Below the pieces are notes generated by a model. The model was not told the DNA's origin and made no database searches. It was given only the letters and a program-made list of their open reading frames with translations. A stretch of 64,000 bases of DNA from Streptomyces sp. B21-105 (GTDB lineage Bacteria > Actinomycetota > Actinomycetes > Streptomycetales > Streptomycetaceae). How positions within the stretch are numbered: the stretch's first letter is position 1; every line of letters begins with the position of its first letter. Location of the stretch: NCBI RefSeq assembly GCF_036898465.1, contig NZ_JARUMJ010000001.1, positions 1,116,001 through 1,180,000 on the forward strand, given 5' to 3'. The translations under genes were made by a program, and so were the position numbers. Shown here one piece after another: positions 18,822-27,802 of this stretch.

Positions 18822-20636
18822 TCATTCGCCACCCACCACCGTATCCCCGTCGAACCGCAGCAACGTGATCCGCGACTCGCCGACCCACTCCCGAAGGGTG
18901 TCCAGTGCAGCGGGCTCAAGTTTCGTGGTGAAGAGGATGGCCAGATGCTCTCTGGCCCGTGAGCATGCCACGTAGAAGAGGTTGCGTGCCCTGATAAACG
19001 CCTCCAGTTCCTTGTCCATCAGTTCGTCGCGCCGGGAGAAGTTAGCCAGCATCTCGGGGATCTGGAAGCGGGAGTGTCCCTTGCTGACCACGGCGAGAAC
19101 CCGGTTGAACTCCAGTCCCTTGACTCCGTGTTGTGTGGCGAAGGGCGTGCCGCCGCCGAGGTGCTCGCTCAACGCCAGCAACTCCGCGTACGGCACCTGG
19201 CGCAGTTGTTGGTACTCCTTCGACCGCGCCGCCGCCCGGGCTTCGGCCTTATCGTCACTCACAGCCTGCGGGTCGGTGCCGGATAGTGACACGGCCTTCC
19301 GGTGACGCTCGCGCACCTTCCCCAGGCCGTCGAAGAGCTGCTGCTCAAGACAGAGGTCGAGGACGTCGCCGACCGTGCCCGTCTTGCGGGCCTCCCCCAG
19401 TTTCGTCAGGAACGCCATCCATTCCTGCTTGTCGGCCGACGAGTTGATGGGTGGGCGGCCACGGGGGTCGAGTGCGTCGAACATCGCGCCGTAGCGCTTG
19501 TTCCGGTGGTGGAGCAGGGCCGGTTCCAGCGTGTCCATGAAGAAGGCCATGGCGTGGTCCTCCTTCCTCACGTAGGAATCGTTACGCCGAAAGGCCCCGT
19601 GGAGCTTCTGATATCCCAGTTCGCCGGCGATCGTCTCGTGCGTGAGCATGAGGATCTTCGTGCTGGGCTCCTCCGCCCGCCCCTGGGCATCGTGACCGGA
19701 TGCCCCGGTGCTCCATAACCGGTCGCGGACGTCGTCCAGTACCCATTTCCGAGCCGCGTGGGCCGCGTCCCAGCCGAGCTGACCCTTCCGGTGGTGGGTG
19801 AGCCTCGTCCCGGCCCATTCGTTGGTGTGATAGACGGCGACGGTGCCCTCGCCAACTCCTGACGCCATGGTCTGCGTCAATTCGGGACGCATCGTGTTCA
19901 GGAGGTTCACGACGGCGCGCTGCGAGCGCCGATTGCGCCGTCTGAAGACCGGTGTCGGGCGGGCGTCCTCAAGTGCCCCGCACGCGTTGTCGTAGATCTG
20001 CTGCCAATGGTCCCCGAAGAAGCCGCAGAGGGGGCCGCGCGCAGTGGCCTCATCGCCCGGCGTGCCCAGCATGGCCTCCGCCAGACCGGCGGGGGTGTCC
20101 TGGTACTCGTCCACGAAGACGATCGGGAACCGGTCGGCAGCCAGAGCCCGGAACTTGGGAAGGGCGAAAAACGCCCTCGCGAGGACGGGCAGATCGTTGT
20201 GACCCAACTGCACCCGACGGCTGTCGTGGTCCACCTTCTGGAAGCCGGTGCTGTACTCGACGGTGTAGCCGTCCAGTGAGGTGTGGCCCTCCATCTTCGA
20301 CAGCATGAGGTCCAGCTCGACGATGTGGCGCAACAGGTGCTTGCCGAAAGGGGAGAGCAGCTGCCACAGGAAACCATGGATGGTTTCGGCGAACACGTAC
20401 GGGCTGCGGTCGGTACGGCTGATGATCTCGTCGCGGGCGACATTGGTGTAGGTGACGCAGGCGATGCGCTGGTGGGGCCGCGGGAGGTAGCGGGGGCGGT
20501 CAGCCAGGATGCTCTGGAGCGCCTCGATCAGTGAGCTGGTCTTGCCCGCACCGGCACCGGCCTCCACCTTGAAGTGACGGCCCGCTTGGAGAGCCGTCAG
20601 GATCGCGTGCGTGACATCTTCCGCCTCCGTCGTCAC
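18822..20636 (-). CDS. gajB: Gabija helicase GajB (UvrD-like)
   Basis: 604-residue superfamily 1 UvrD/PcrA-type helicase. The GTG at 20636 overlaps the gajA stop (GTGA); upstream in-frame codons lie inside gajA. Motif I is GAGAGKTS (residues 27-34), motif II is FVDEYQDT (about 195), CGFFGDHWQQIYD is motif III, and GVKGLEFNRVLAVVSKGHS with NLFYVACSRAREHLAI are motifs V-VI. In Gabija, GajB works with GajA: it responds to DNA ends or single strands and depletes nucleotides. Directly downstream of gajA. Confidence 0.9.
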   Translation of the reverse strand: MTTEAEDVTHAILTALQAGRHFKVEAGAGAGKTSSLIEALQSILADRPRYLPRPHQRIACVTYTNVARDEIISRTDRSPYVFAETIHGFLWQLLSPFGKHLLRHIVELDLMLSKMEGHTSLDGYTVEYSTGFQKVDHDSRRVQLGHNDLPVLARAFFALPKFRALAADRFPIVFVDEYQDTPAGLAEAMLGTPGDEATARGPLCGFFGDHWQQIYDNACGALEDARPTPVFRRRNRRSQRAVVNLLNTMRPELTQTMASGVGEGTVAVYHTNEWAGTRLTHHRKGQLGWDAAHAARKWVLDDVRDRLWSTGASGHDAQGRAEEPSTKILMLTHETIAGELGYQKLHGAFRRNDSYVRKEDHAMAFFMDTLEPALLHHRNKRYGAMFDALDPRGRPPINSSADKQEWMAFLTKLGEARKTGTVGDVLDLCLEQQLFDGLGKVRERHRKAVSLSGTDPQAVSDDKAEARAAARSKEYQQLRQVPYAELLALSEHLGGGTPFATQHGVKGLEFNRVLAVVSKGHSRFQIPEMLANFSRRDELMDKELEAFIRARNLFYVACSRAREHLAILFTTKLEPAALDTLREWVGESRITLLRFDGDTVVGGE

Positions 20637-22795
20637 TGGACGTCCGCCTTCGTCGCCGTCCCGTCCTGTGCCATGAGCCACTCGAGGCCGCGCCTGATGT
20701 ACTTCGGGACCTGCCAGTCGTGGTCTCCGAGGACATGGTCGAGGGCGAAGTCGACCTTGCTGTGCCTGGTCTCTACGCTGCTACGGGCCTGTTGTTCCAG
20801 TTCCTCGGCGGGAGCGGCACCCGTGGAAATACCGAACAGGGCCCGGTTGGCCAGCGCGAAGGCGTCCTCGAAAGTGCGGCCGCACGGACCGCCGGGCTCC
20901 TCCGGCACCTGGTAGGCGAGGCACATGCTGCCGCCGGCGATCGGCGGGTCCGTCTCGGCCCGCTGCAGCAGCTCGGCCACCGTGATGTCGGACATCTCGG
21001 GGGACCACGCCCTGATGGACTGGTTGGACGTGCGTCCGGATTCGGACACCAGACATTTGCGAATCTTGGGCTCACTGTCGTCGACGGGATCAAGATCCGT
21101 GATGATCAGGGCTGGGATCCCGAGGACCTTCAGCAGCGGATAGAACCTGTGGGCATGCGCCCCGCCGACCTCCATCAAGGTCACGTACTGGTGCTGGGGC
21201 GTCTCTTCGGGCCTCCTCGCCGCCAGCTTCTCCTCCGCAGCCGGGACGAAGATACGCTCGCTGGCGCCCTCGACGAGGATGGCCTTGTCCGCGAAGTAGA
21301 GGTCGGCCCGGGTGAGGGTCAGGTACTTGCGGAGGAACCTCTCGTCGCCGGTCACCTGGGACAGGTCCTTGATGACGGTGCGAGCCGGCCCCGGCTCGCT
21401 TCCGCTCTCCACGGTGTCCTCCTCCTTCCGGAAGTACCGGATGTCGGAGAAGTGTCCCCGGTTGGCCACGTGTGCCGAGTGGGTGGTCACCACGAACTGA
21501 GCGTTCCACCGGGGGCTGCTGTCGATTGCGGTGCTGCTCTCCTCGACCGCTCCCTTTTGCCCGGGCATCGTCGCTCTCATCTGCGCGTCGATCCGAGGGA
21601 ACAGATTGACGGAGTACGTGAGTCGCTGGATGAACGCCTCCTGCATCTGCGGATGCAGATGGGCCTCCGGTTCCTCCAGGAAGACGAGATGGATCCCCGA
21701 CTCCGGAGAGGTCGCCGTGTGATCGCGGTAGCAGGTGAAGAGCCTGAGCAGAATCATCACCAAGTTCCGCGTACCGAGGCCGTTGTACGACTCCGGGAAC
21801 CGCACACCGGCCACTCCCGGATAGTGAATGCGCGCGAAGTTCCTGAGCAGCCTCTTGGAGTCCAGCCGGGCGGCCGTGACGAACTCCTGGTTGGCCAGAC
21901 CTGGATAGCCGAATGCCTTCAACGTCGGCGCCACCCGTTCGCGGACCTTCTGGAGGCTGCAGTCGAGACTGCCGGAGGTGTCCACGAGTGTCCTGTCGAT
22001 GTTCGCGGCGAGCTCCTCCAGCCACGTCGCGTTCTGACTCTTCTCCGCCGCGGTCAGCAGTTGCTCGAAGACCGCTCCGATTGGTGCGGCATGCCCGTCG
22101 CTCTCGTCGTCCAGCCCTCGCTGCGCCTCGACGAAGTCCACCCTCACCAGGGTGCGCACATCCGCGAGGTCGACCGGTCGGACGTTCGCCTCATCGGTCG
22201 GGTCGACCGCCATCACCGACATCTCGAAGTGCTTCGGGATACCTCTGCCCAGCTGCTCAAGCGTGGCCGTGGCATCCGGCCCCGCCGGCACGCCGCCGAA
22301 GAACTCCTTCAGGGCACCGTCCCCCAACGCGAAGGCGAACCTGATCACCACCTCGGAGCAGTCGGGGTCAAGGTCCACCACGAAGGGGGCCAGGGGTCCG
22401 TACTGGCCGCAGTCCTTGTCGTAGGAGATGTGGAGGGTGAGGGTGATTGCCGGAACCGTGTCGCGCGCCTGCTCCGCCTCACCCGAGGCGAAGAGGCGAT
22501 GGGCGGCGAGGAACTCCTCGTAGCAGTCGGCGGAGAAGTCCTCGATGCGCAGCGCGGCCTTCTTCCTCGCCACGAAGAATTCGAACAGTTTTGCCAGCGA
22601 GGTCTTTCCCGTGTTGTTGCGGCCGACGCACAGTGTCACCTTGTCCGTGAAGGAAAGCTCGGTTCTGCGGAGCAGCCGGAAGTTGCGGATGACCGCCTTG
22701 GTGAGCCGGGGCGGCACCGGGACTACGGTCCCGTGTGGTTCGGCGGAGCCGTCTCGCGGGCCTGGGATGGCACGCGGATCACTGGGCTGGGTCAT
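20633..22795 (-). CDS. gajA: Gabija OLD-family nuclease GajA (ATPase-TOPRIM)
   Basis: 720 residues, longer than the ~580 of the Bacillus prototype. The ATG at 22795 has AAGGAG seven bases upstream; the frame extends to 22885 without a better site. Order: ABC-type ATPase with Walker A VGRNNTGKTSLAK (about 57-70), Walker B LVFLEEPEAHLHP, H-loop TTHSAH, then TOPRIM with AILVEGASERIF (metal-binding E) and ALIITDLDPVDD (DxD). GajA is a sequence-specific nicking endonuclease held off by nucleotides. The extra length seems to be insertions in the ATPase part and a ~130-residue C-terminal tail. Confidence 0.9.
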   Translation of the reverse strand: MTQPSDPRAIPGPRDGSAEPHGTVVPVPPRLTKAVIRNFRLLRRTELSFTDKVTLCVGRNNTGKTSLAKLFEFFVARKKAALRIEDFSADCYEEFLAAHRLFASGEAEQARDTVPAITLTLHISYDKDCGQYGPLAPFVVDLDPDCSEVVIRFAFALGDGALKEFFGGVPAGPDATATLEQLGRGIPKHFEMSVMAVDPTDEANVRPVDLADVRTLVRVDFVEAQRGLDDESDGHAAPIGAVFEQLLTAAEKSQNATWLEELAANIDRTLVDTSGSLDCSLQKVRERVAPTLKAFGYPGLANQEFVTAARLDSKRLLRNFARIHYPGVAGVRFPESYNGLGTRNLVMILLRLFTCYRDHTATSPESGIHLVFLEEPEAHLHPQMQEAFIQRLTYSVNLFPRIDAQMRATMPGQKGAVEESSTAIDSSPRWNAQFVVTTHSAHVANRGHFSDIRYFRKEEDTVESGSEPGPARTVIKDLSQVTGDERFLRKYLTLTRADLYFADKAILVEGASERIFVPAAEEKLAARRPEETPQHQYVTLMEVGGAHAHRFYPLLKVLGIPALIITDLDPVDDSEPKIRKCLVSESGRTSNQSIRAWSPEMSDITVAELLQRAETDPPIAGGSMCLAYQVPEEPGGPCGRTFEDAFALANRALFGISTGAAPAEELEQQARSSVETRHSKVDFALDHVLGDHDWQVPKYIRRGLEWLMAQDGTATKADVQ

Positions 22796-23125
22796 CGCGG
22801 CTCCTTGCTGCGCTCGTACACACCCTGGGACGCCCGGCGGGAACACACAGCAGGGGAAGCCACAAGCCCCATGAGATGCCGTCACCCCCTCAGGATCTGG
22901 AGCCGCATCTTGTCACCATAATTCTCTAAATGCACAGCGGTCGCATTTGATTCAGTTTCGGTCGCCTATCGATCTGAATTCACTCCCGAATGTTCGACAT
23001 ACGGCACCCGTGCGGCCACCACCTCATATGCCGACGGACCGGGTGAGGGATGGCCATGTACGAGGCGCACAGCCTGACCGGTGCTCAGCGAAGGCGTTGC
23101 GCCAGGAGCGGTGAATGGGTCCGCA
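22796..23125. promoter_or_regulatory. AT-rich intergenic region upstream of gajA
   Basis: 330 bases between gajA and the HExxH gene, both on the minus strand. The part 22,910-23,000 is distinctly AT-rich for this genome (for example ATAATTCTCTAAATGC) and is the likely gajA promoter. No defined -10/-35 pair or operator is clear enough to call. Confidence 0.4.
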
Positions 23126-24577
23126 TCAGGTCCGATGCCAGCCCATGTCCAGTCCCGTCGAGTCCTTGAGGACCTGGTTCAGCGCTTCGACCTGTCCGAC
23201 GTCGTCGAAGAGGCTGCGGGGAAGGTGGTCGTGAGCGAGAGGGCCGACGCCGTGCAGGATGTCGTCGTACGCCGACGCCACGGCGGCACCTATCAGTAGG
23301 TCCGTCGCCTCATCGAGGCCCACGTGCTCCGCCGGCCACCGGTACTCACCCTGACTCACCTGGAACACCGGGAACAGCCACTGCATGTCCCGGTCGGGCT
23401 TGATGAGCCGGGTCGCTCTCTCGCCCAGGAAATTGACGCCGTAGTGCGAGATTGAACAGACGTCTCTTTCCCGCAGGGCAAGCAGACGTGAAGCGCACAT
23501 GAGGGACACGGCAGGCGTACGCGCGGACAGGTGCATGGGGGTCGTGGCGGCTTCCCGGAGGGTCGAGAGGTCGGACAGACGGGAAGCCACGCTTCCCATC
23601 CGGAGCCCACTGCGCTTGGCCAGCATGTGCTGGAAGTGGACCGTCGCCTCGTGGCTCGGATACTGGAACTCCAGGTCCGTCTCCCAGCTCGTCATCGCCT
23701 TGGCTGCCGTCACGAACCGGTAGGGAGGGTAGAGCTCTTTCCAGTCGACGGACGGGTCGTCGGAGTTCAAGCCCGGCACCACAGGGTTCAGTGCGAAGTC
23801 GATGAGGGCCAGGACGGTACTTCCGCCGAGGGTGCGCCCTGCGAGAGCACGTGCCAGGCGACACGGCATCCCATACTCGCCGTTCAGCACCTCGAGCAAG
23901 AACTCGCGCAGCGCCGGGTCAGATTTCCGTATGAAGGCGCCCTCGAACTGGAAGAGTTCGTCGAGCACCGCCGCGCACTCGAAGAGGACGCGAGTGGTGA
24001 GCGGGCCCTCGGAGGTGTGCACGAGCTTCAGAGGCCCGTCGATGCCGACGCGTACGTCATCGGGACACTCGACCATCTCCGTGCCCGCACCCTGGCGCCA
24101 CATGTCTTCGAGGGAGTGCTCCATTGCCGCCCGCATGTCCCAGGTGGCGGTGTCGAACTCCGTCAGACCCTCCGGGTCCAAGAGGAGATAGTAGGCGAAG
24201 TAGAGGTTGAGCCAATCCAATTCGCTGTATTTCAGTTCCCCTTGGGCGTGCTTGGGGTAGCGCTCGAAGGAGAAAAAGGGGAGTCCGCTGCTCCGGTCCT
24301 CGTGGAGATGCTCAACGTCTTGCCGGGGCAGGTGAGAGATCGTATACGCGGCCAACTGGTCCCTCGTGCGCCGCAGCAGGCTCAGAAGAATGCCGACAGT
24401 GGATCCGTGATATCGCGCCCAGTGGCTGCTCTCGTGGACGTAGGTCTTGTGCCAGGAGCCGACCGCCGTCACAAGATCGCTGGTGCGCGTGCGGGTCTGA
24501 TCCTGGAAGAGGATCTGGCTGCGCAGATTCAACTCGGCGCCGCTCGAGTTCCGTAGACGTGGAGAGTGGACGGTCAC
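23126..24577 (-). CDS. Unknown protein with HExxH metallopeptidase-like motif
   Basis: 483 residues. GTG start at 24577 overlapping the stop of the upstream small gene (GTGA). An HExxH motif is visible in YVHESSHWARYHG (H48-E49-S-S-H52), the zinc site of zincin peptidases. The third ligand cannot be placed with confidence. The rest is alpha-helical in character with no signal peptide, so a cytoplasmic enzyme or domesticated zincin fold is suggested. It lies upstream of gajA in the same direction, but 330 bases away, so it may be an independent two-gene unit with the 24574 gene. I do not recognise a family. Confidence 0.6.
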   Translation of the reverse strand: MTVHSPRLRNSSGAELNLRSQILFQDQTRTRTSDLVTAVGSWHKTYVHESSHWARYHGSTVGILLSLLRRTRDQLAAYTISHLPRQDVEHLHEDRSSGLPFFSFERYPKHAQGELKYSELDWLNLYFAYYLLLDPEGLTEFDTATWDMRAAMEHSLEDMWRQGAGTEMVECPDDVRVGIDGPLKLVHTSEGPLTTRVLFECAAVLDELFQFEGAFIRKSDPALREFLLEVLNGEYGMPCRLARALAGRTLGGSTVLALIDFALNPVVPGLNSDDPSVDWKELYPPYRFVTAAKAMTSWETDLEFQYPSHEATVHFQHMLAKRSGLRMGSVASRLSDLSTLREAATTPMHLSARTPAVSLMCASRLLALRERDVCSISHYGVNFLGERATRLIKPDRDMQWLFPVFQVSQGEYRWPAEHVGLDEATDLLIGAAVASAYDDILHGVGPLAHDHLPRSLFDDVGQVEALNQVLKDSTGLDMGWHRT

Positions 24578-24891
24578 CGGTTCACCCCTTCCGAGCCGTC
24601 CGCACCCTGGTCGTCGTCTTCCGGTCGAGGAGGCGCCTCCTCCACGGGCCCCCGGTCACGCGCCCGCTCGACCAGTGCCTTCAAGGCGTCATACAGGGTG
24701 TTCGTGGCCAGTCCGGCGGCGACGGAGATGGAGATCTCCGCCCAGTGGGCGTGGCGTAAGGAGTCGCGCCTGTTCTGCTGCAGGGGCGTGAGGGCGAGGG
24801 AGCACTTTCCGGCGAGGTGCTGATCCGCCTCTATTTCCCGTGCCAGCACCTTCAAGTTGGCGGCTTCGCCCCGGTATTCAAAGATCGGCAT
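24574..24891 (-). CDS. Small unknown protein, first gene of HExxH pair
   Basis: 105 residues, ATG at 24891. The sequence runs from a charged N-terminus (FEYRGEAANLKVLAREIEAD) through HAHWAEISISVAAGLATNTL, a mildly hydrophobic segment that may be a membrane-associating helix or packed core, to an acidic Pro/Glu-rich tail. The stop overlaps the next gene's GTG, so the two products are probably made together and may interact. No family recognised. Confidence 0.55.
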   Translation of the reverse strand: MPIFEYRGEAANLKVLAREIEADQHLAGKCSLALTPLQQNRRDSLRHAHWAEISISVAAGLATNTLYDALKALVERARDRGPVEEAPPRPEDDDQGADGSEGVNR

Positions 24892-24954
24892 GGCGGGAGC
24901 CTACAACTGGCCTCCGGTTCCCGGATCGGGACTCGGACACCGCTGTCTTCGCTG

Positions 24955-25115
24955 GAGGACCGCGGTAGCGCAACGTCGGGTGAGTTCGCCCCCGGGTGGT
25001 CGTTTGAGGCCGGCGGCGACGTGGGGGGCCGGCGCCGGTATAGGCGCGGTCGGCGAGGACAGGGACGCCTTGTCGCTCACAGATCCGGATGATGTGGTGG
25101 CCCACGCCGACGCTC
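24955..25115 (-). pseudogene. IS5-family transposase remnant (middle part)
   Basis: The minus strand reads HHIIRICERQGVPVLADRAY followed by TGAGP and, after a frameshift, LKRPPGGEL. This is the block preceding the last catalytic residue in actinobacterial IS5-type transposases. Only ~50 codons remain. It separates the 24574-24891 gene from the plus-strand gene at 25378. The remaining ~260 bases up to 25377 show no gene. Confidence 0.7.
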
Positions 25116-25377
25116 ACTTTCCAGCAACATGCGGCTGTCGTGGGTCGCTTCGGTGACTGATGGCCGGCGCGGTCCGACGCGCCCGTCGCCATCAGGGCGG
25201 CACGCGGACACAGGCGCCTGGCGTGGCCGGAGCCATGCGGCGAGCCAGAGTTCCCGGGGGATCACTTCCGTCTCCGCTGATGCCGGGGCGGACTGCGGAC
25301 CGGGGTGATAGAGAGATGCCGGTACGACGATCCTCACGGTCTGTGTATGACGGCCCTGAACCCGGAAAGCGGCGACG

Positions 25378-26529
25378 ATGTTCTTCAATGGCCCCGCGCA
25401 CGTGCGCACCGATGCCACGCTCTTCCCGGCCAGTACCGGAGTCCCCGTCGAGCAGGATCTGCCAGTCCTGCCGCAAGACTTGGCGCGCGCGTTGTTCATC
25501 ACGGGCAGAGCCCCGTACGACCAAACCAAGCACGGGAGGTCATCGGCGTACGAGTGGTGCCACAGGGTGGCGGTACTGCCCGCCTATCTCAGCTGGAGCG
25601 ATGATCCGATCCGTCGCATCACACGTACCGACCTCGCCCGCGAACTCGACCCCTCCGAGAAGGGCATGCTGTCCTACACCCTGGGGCAGGCCATGTGCCA
25701 GATCTTCGCCGAGAGGCAGCTATCCGTCCGGTTCTTCATGCACGTCGCCCGCTACGCCTCCGCCTACAACCTCACCTTCGCCCCCGGCCCGAGCCGGGCG
25801 GACTTCTTCGGAGAGCGGACCGTCGGCGGTTATGTCGTCGCGGAAGCCAAGGGCCGTTCAGGCCCGCTGACGAAGAAGCTGCGCGAAGCCATGGAGGAAC
25901 AGAAGAGGACAGTCAAGACCATCAAGGGCGTAGTGCCGAAGATCGCATACGCGAGCGCGGTGCACTTCTCCTCCCCTCATAGCCCCATGCGTCTGACGGC
26001 GATCGACCCGGACACAGCCGACCCTCGCGCCGTAGACCTTCCCGTCGACCCGGACCTACATGTGCTGGCCTACTACACGCCGTTCCTGGACGCCTTCGCC
26101 CATCAGGAACCACTCATTCTGGGCGACTACGTCGTGGCTGGCTTCGCGGCGCTCGGCGTGACGCTCGGGGTCTTGGCGCCGGTGCTGCAGCGTGTGGAGC
26201 GGGCGGCTCGACGCAACGAAATCTCGGGCCTTCGCGACGACATCCTGGGCCTGCTCGCCCGCCACCGGCCTCGCGAGAAGCGCACGCTCTACATCGACGG
26301 CACTCTTTTCGCGGCAGACTGGACGGTTCCTGAGGACCGGCGCCGCCCGGGCCGTCGGGACAGCGAGGTGCTCCCCGACTTCCTGCACGAGGCATTCCGT
26401 AGCATGAACGAGGAGGACGACTGGCGAGTGGCGTCTGTGGAGGAGGGGGACCTCGACTGGCGGGATCTGTCCCCTGCCAGGGGCTACATGCCGGGAATCC
26501 TCCCCCAGGGTGATCTCCTCGAGGGCTGA
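25378..26529 (+). CDS. Unknown protein with PD-(D/E)XK-like motif and a hydrophobic helix
   Basis: 383 residues, ATG at 25378 with GGAAAG upstream. A nuclease-like signature is visible: SRADFFGERTVGG (D142), then YVVAEAKGRSG (E156-A-K158), with helix QAMCQIFAER before it, as in PD-(D/E)XK folds. Residues ~240-260 (VVAGFAALGVTLGVLAPVLQ) form one hydrophobic helix, membrane-spanning or buried. The C-terminal region is acidic. It stands alone between transposase remnants and is probably an orphan defence or conflict gene. Confidence 0.6.
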   Translation: MFFNGPAHVRTDATLFPASTGVPVEQDLPVLPQDLARALFITGRAPYDQTKHGRSSAYEWCHRVAVLPAYLSWSDDPIRRITRTDLARELDPSEKGMLSYTLGQAMCQIFAERQLSVRFFMHVARYASAYNLTFAPGPSRADFFGERTVGGYVVAEAKGRSGPLTKKLREAMEEQKRTVKTIKGVVPKIAYASAVHFSSPHSPMRLTAIDPDTADPRAVDLPVDPDLHVLAYYTPFLDAFAHQEPLILGDYVVAGFAALGVTLGVLAPVLQRVERAARRNEISGLRDDILGLLARHRPREKRTLYIDGTLFAADWTVPEDRRRPGRRDSEVLPDFLHEAFRSMNEEDDWRVASVEEGDLDWRDLSPARGYMPGILPQGDLLEG

Positions 26530-26859
26530 GGCATGGACGGCCGCCGGGCACCCTACGGCCGCTGCAGATTCACCGCCGCGGTGTGGACGCCGCCGAGGGC
26601 CTGTCAGGCGCTGTCCCGATCCACGCGCTGTGTAGATCGGCTTGTCCCCGTCGGTCCGGCGACACGAGTTTCGCCGGACAGCCCAACGTGGTGACTCCAC
26701 CAGGTCGATGCGAATGTCGACGATGGTGGTGTGGCCTGTCCGGGGCGACGATAGAGCCTCCCCGGTTGCACCGAGGGCGCCGAGAGTGGTGCGGATTTCC
26801 CAGAGGATCCCCGACCGACGTCACCGCTCACCAGCGAGGTCGAGATCGCCCTTGCTCGT

Positions 26860-27048
26860 CTCGGCCGCACAAGGTGCGGGGCTTGCGCCGGGGCGTCGTT
26901 CATGCTTCGGCAGCAACGGCTCGATCACCGCCCACAGCTCGTCACTGACTCCCACGGCTTCCGCCGTGCCACGGTCACCCCCAAGCAGCACGGAATCACA
27001 TACCTCTAAAAGAGCCCGCCGCAGCAGGCCGCTCTCCAGCGCACGCAA
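26860..27048 (-). pseudogene. IS5-family transposase remnant (N-terminus)
   Basis: The minus strand encodes VSDELWAVIEPLLPKHERRP, the standard N-terminus of IS5-type transposases in Streptomyces, followed within ~20 codons by unrelated sequence. The adjoining 26530-26860 shows no recognised gene. A possible open frame there reads as low-complexity Arg/Ser/Pro and is treated as non-coding. Confidence 0.7.
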
Positions 27049-27064
27049 TCGACCTGCGGCTCAC

Positions 27065-27406
27065 TCACTTCGGCGCCTCCGGCAGCGCCGGCACCGTCGA
27101 GATGGACTGGATGGTGGACTCCCACTCCCCGGTCCGCGTGTTCTTGAACCGAAGATGCAGCACCTCGAACTCGTCCGGCACCCAGTCGAACTCGCCGACC
27201 TCATCCTGGTCGAAGACCTGGTGTTCCGCGAACAGCTTGGCCAGCTCGATGTCCGTGGACGCCTGCATGATGAACTTGCCGACCTTAACGACGTGCATCA
27301 CCGGACGCCCCTGCGCCTCCGCCTCCCGGACGCTCTCCCAGAACGGCTCGTATCTCCTGGCCGACTTGGTCATCCCAACCCACTCGTCGCGCCTGATCTC
27401 GCTCAC
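27065..27406 (-). CDS. Hypothetical protein (second gene of an overlapping small pair)
   Basis: 113 residues. GTG at 27406 overlaps the stop of the preceding 55-residue gene (GTGA). The sequence shows EWVGMTKSARRYEPFWESVR, VMHVVKVGKFIMQASTDIEL and VLHLRFKNTRTGEWES, a small alpha/beta protein with no signal peptide or membrane helix. No family recognised. Coupling to the upstream gene implies joint function. Confidence 0.55.
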   Translation of the reverse strand: MSEIRRDEWVGMTKSARRYEPFWESVREAEAQGRPVMHVVKVGKFIMQASTDIELAKLFAEHQVFDQDEVGEFDWVPDEFEVLHLRFKNTRTGEWESTIQSISTVPALPEAPK

Positions 27407-27570
27407 TTCGGCCCCTCCAGCCTGCTCGTCGTCACCGGCGTCCGGCTCTGCACATACTTCACCTTCGGCGCCTTCGCGACCGCCAGGCGGTTGGCCTCCT
27501 GCACGGACTCCGCTTCCGCCTCGACGCGCAGCGCCGCGTGACCGTGCAGAGCCACCGTATATCTCGCCAT
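27403..27570 (-). CDS. Small hypothetical protein, 55 residues
   Basis: Encodes MARYTVALHGHAALRVEAEA, then ESVQEANRLAVAKAPKVKY, ending EGPK. It looks like one beta-alpha-beta unit. ATG at 27570; its stop overlaps the GTG of the 113-residue gene. Codon use is normal for the genome and the four-base overlap supports it as a real gene. Function unknown. Confidence 0.5.
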   Translation of the reverse strand: MARYTVALHGHAALRVEAEAESVQEANRLAVAKAPKVKYVQSRTPVTTSRLEGPK

Positions 27571-27650
27571 TACCTCAACCCCTCCGCCTCAGGACCATGA
27601 CCACGCTGTAGAGAACGCACAGCCCCAGACTCATCCTGAACGCCGTTTCG

Positions 27651-27802
27651 GGGGCCATCCCCGCGGGCGCGAGGAGCAGCCGAGCCTGGCAGTCCGGCGG
27701 GCCTTCTGCGCGGGAGCATCCCCGCACCCGCGGGAATGCTCCCATCTCGGCCTGCATGCCAGGCAGGCGCAGCCATCTGCTCCCCACACCCGATGTACAG
27801 CA
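27651..27802 (-). CRISPR. Possible degenerate type I-E CRISPR fragment (2-3 repeats)
   Basis: Two 29-base units, 27651-27679 and 27712-27740, are separated by exactly 32 bases and match each other at 18 of 29 positions, sharing CATCCCCGC and GCG cores. Read on the minus strand they resemble actinobacterial type I-E repeats (GCGCCCGCGGGGATGG-like). A third, poorer unit fits at 27774-27802 after 33 bases (CGGGTGTGGGGA). The unit/spacer lengths are those of type I-E. No cas gene is in the window. GC-rich palindromes arise by chance in such genomes, hence the low confidence. Confidence 0.35.

Noticed and set aside
20720..22921. 733-residue open frame opposite gajA
   Set aside because: Long antisense frame caused by high GC; gajA on the other strand has clear Walker and TOPRIM motifs.
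26604..26903. 99-residue minus-strand frame between IS5 debris
   Set aside because: Low-complexity Arg/Ser/Pro with no start signal; treated as decayed DNA.
27575..27787. 70-residue frame over the CRISPR-like units
   Set aside because: Sequence is what translation of GC-rich palindromic units gives; no ribosome site.
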